A DNA stretch of 64,000 nt from Trachythela sp. YZ-2020 (taxonomy: Eukaryota; Cnidaria; Anthozoa; Malacalcyonacea; Clavulariidae): positions 248,001 to 312,000 of the forward strand of contig JADLSH010000273.1 in assembly GCA_016169945.1 (NCBI GenBank). Reading direction: 5' to 3'. Of this stretch, positions 58,901-61,900 are shown piece by piece. The notes beneath the pieces were generated by a model that had not been told where the DNA came from, made no database searches, and saw only the letters and a list, made by a program, of their open reading frames with translations. How positions within the stretch are numbered: position 1 is the stretch's first letter; each line of letters begins with the position of its first letter. A program made the translations under genes and the position numbers.

Positions 58901-61900
58901 TTTACAGGTCATAAATACGACCTAATGACCTGACCTAGAGACTCGATGGGTCAGTCATACATAGTTGAGTACCCTGCACCGATGGTTGGTCACCAAGTCT
59001 AACTAGGACTCAATTTCAACGAGCTGACTGACCTGAACGGGGGCCCGCCGTCCCCTCCGTTATCTAGAGGCCCACCGTCTCCTCTAGAATAACCTACAGT
59101 TTTTGCATGCTCTGTCAGGTCTTGAGTGCCCTTACTGTCTCAGTATAACTAAGGGTGGTCTCTAGACCATCCGGTCTCAACTCGCTGAACAACATGCCAG
59201 AGCTGGCTCAACCCTCTGCCATCTAGAGGACCTCCGTCTCCTCTAGGTAAAAACGTAGGTTCGCTAGAGCCTCTAGACTGTTCGAGCACTTCCTTGCCCA
59301 AAATATATGCCACAAAATGCGTCTGTTGTGTGTGTTGTCTTGCTGAATTTGCCAGTTGTCCAAAGTACTTTACGATATATTTCAACATATTAAACTTCAT
59401 TAACTTGTGGATAAAGCCAAAAACATTACGGTTTAAGATCGCAAGGATGAAGATCGTAAAGATAGCGACTTCTCAGATTAGAACTTTACCGTATTTTTCC
59501 TTGTTTTAAAAATCATTTTTATGTAATGTTTGATTACGTAAAAATTGATTACCAGCTATAATTGTTTAAAGAGGTATAAAATTAAACATAATCCGAAAAA
59601 TTAACAAGAAAAATTAACACGCGGATTAACGTTTTAAACCATTTATTTGAACAATTATTTACACAAATATACAGTAATTAAACATATTGTCCAGCTTTCA
59701 CACTATTTTCCATCTTAGATCGCTTGACTTTATAGACTGTTATAAGGAAAGCCACTGTTTATGTCTTGCAGTGAAAATTTTTTGGACAACTTTTTGCTTT
59801 ATGTGTACGTTCCCGATTATTTCGTGACAGCAAAGAAATCCTACACGGAAGTTGGTCTGGTTAAGGTACGTTCACACACAGCGATTTGTTGCGCCGATTT
59901 TAGGTTTTGCTGAATGTTAATGACGAATATTTTCAGTTGATGATGTCACCAGATGACGTTTGCCACGTATTTTTCAAATATCATTAACGTGCATCTGAAA
60001 TCGGCCCGACAAATCGCTGTGTGTGAACGTACCTTTAACAAACATATTCGAGATATGCTTAATCGCTATGGCTTGCAGAAATGTAATGTAAAGCCATGGC
60101 CTTGTCACCCCTTAAGGAGGAGTTAAAAGCAGAAGATTTGGATAAATGTATGGTCGCCTTAGATCCAAGGAAACTGACAAAACTGTGTACTATGTGCAAG
60201 AATTTAAAATTGCCTGTGCGGACGAGGAATACACCGACGTTCTCGAGTTTTTAAGAATCGACGAGTACAAGATTAGAAACATCTTTCTTAAAGATATTGA
60301 CGTGACTATGGATTACGCTGGCAGTTTTGACAAGGAAGAAGTAATACGATTTCTAACAGCCAAGAAAGGTTTTCGTGTCCAAGGCAGTAAGAAAGATGCG
60401 GACAGAACAATGTTAGATAATGCAGAACAAGTTGGTAACAACTGTCTTACGTATATGGAAATCGTAGACGGTCTGACAACACGTTGTAAAATTTACAACA
60501 AAATGATCCAAATGCTGAATAGTAAAAGCGTTCGAGAAACCATTGGGCAGCACTGGAAAGATTAGGTTTTCCAGAAAGATACACGTTTGGCAAACGCTCG
60601 CGATTTAGCTAAAGATCGTGGTTTGACTAGGGCAGAAGTGACCTCTTGCTGCAAGGACTGTGTTCCAAGTGATCAGCTTATGGAGAATACTCTGCTACGT
60701 ATTACAGAATATATCCCTCCTGCTGTGGTCTATTCTACTGCGTTTGCAGACACTTTGAAAGCTTACTGTGACGCCATGTTGCACAGTTAGGTTGTTATAG
60801 ATCGGACACGCGACGCTGGCTTGGTCGTATACACTTACAACGAGACCACAAAAGATATAAGTGGACAGTTCGTAGAAAACTGGTCAGAGAAAGAAAGCTG
60901 GTGCCTTGCAAACCTTACACATAGCTCCAAGTTGCCGGTGGATATCATCGAGGTTTATGACCGAAGTAAAGCCATAAACGGAAGAACGACGGATGTATTC
61001 GTAGATATTTCACGAGCTCGCTATTTTAAAAGTCGAAACATGCTGTCACAGCCATTGGTCATATCGAGCATTATAGGCAAGAGAAACTGGTTATCAAGTT
61101 GGACGATGACAATATCTACCAGGCAGGAGACTATTTGAAACAAAAAAGGAACAGTTAATGGATGGTTGTAAAATCGTCATTTCCAAAACAAAGTTATCGC
61201 CCACGAGAAAAAAGTTTGCCGTGTGTAAGATTATACAGAGAGGAGATTGGGCTGGTGTACTAGACTACGAAAAAGTATCGCTGTTGCCAGCGAACAATAA
61301 ACGGAAAGTGTTTAAAGTACTGATTCGTCTGGATGTCAAGCTTGTAGAACATAAAGGACAGAAACGCAAACTCTTGCTAACAGAGGACGGCACAGTCTAC
61401 AAAGTCAAGCGATCTAAGCTGGAAAACAGTGTAAAATCTGGACAATATGTTTAATCACTGTTTATTTCTGTAAAATTGTTATACTTTAAAAAATAAATGG
61501 TTTAAAACGTTAATACGCGCCTGTGCTAATTTATGCATGCATTCAAGCAGAGCAGTGTCCTAGCAACAACATTTTGCTCTAAAAATGTATACATAACCCC
61601 CTTTTTCCTTCTTTTGAGGTATCCTCGCTTTGCGTGCACGGGAATGTTTTGAATTATCGTGTACAAATATCCAGTGTCGTACTTCCACACGACACCCTAT
61701 AACGAACGTTTTATAACTTCTCATTCAGTAACGTAACTTTCCATCGAGTACGTAACAGGGTACGTAACCTCATTGTAATTAATCAAACACACCCGCTGTA
61801 TGACGTCATTACTCAACACACACCATGAATACTAACCACTTCCGGTGTAACATGAAAGCGTGACGTCACTTCCGGGCCTGGATGTGGATGGTTAGCTACT

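Larger units (their letters stand above)
56328..61900 (+). mobile_element. 5,573-bp TIR element, Polinton-like ends, novel gene content
   Basis: Left and right ends match as inverted repeats over about 107 bp with roughly ten differences, both starting AGTAGCTAACCATCCACAT. The flanking 6 bp CTCACC is identical on both sides (56322-56327 and 61901-61906). These two signs define a transposed unit. AG-starting TIRs and 6-bp duplications are known from Polinton/Maverick elements, but those are 15-20 kb and carry a DNA polymerase B, integrase, ATPase, protease and capsid genes, none of which I see. Contents: a GIY-YIG plus SAP gene (57391-58383), a hairpin-rich spacer (58815-59276), an inverted gene tail (59624-59740), a broken gene (59761-61454) and a nested MITE. 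It may be a non-autonomous relative of a larger element or an unnamed small element. IS3EU and Dada elements also make about 6-bp duplications, so class is open. Confidence 0.85.

Noticed and set aside
56328..61900. The element as a full Polinton/Maverick or an integrated virus
   Set aside because: No polymerase, integrase, packaging ATPase, protease or capsid-like frame is visible in 5.6 kb, so only the ends and duplication support that link.
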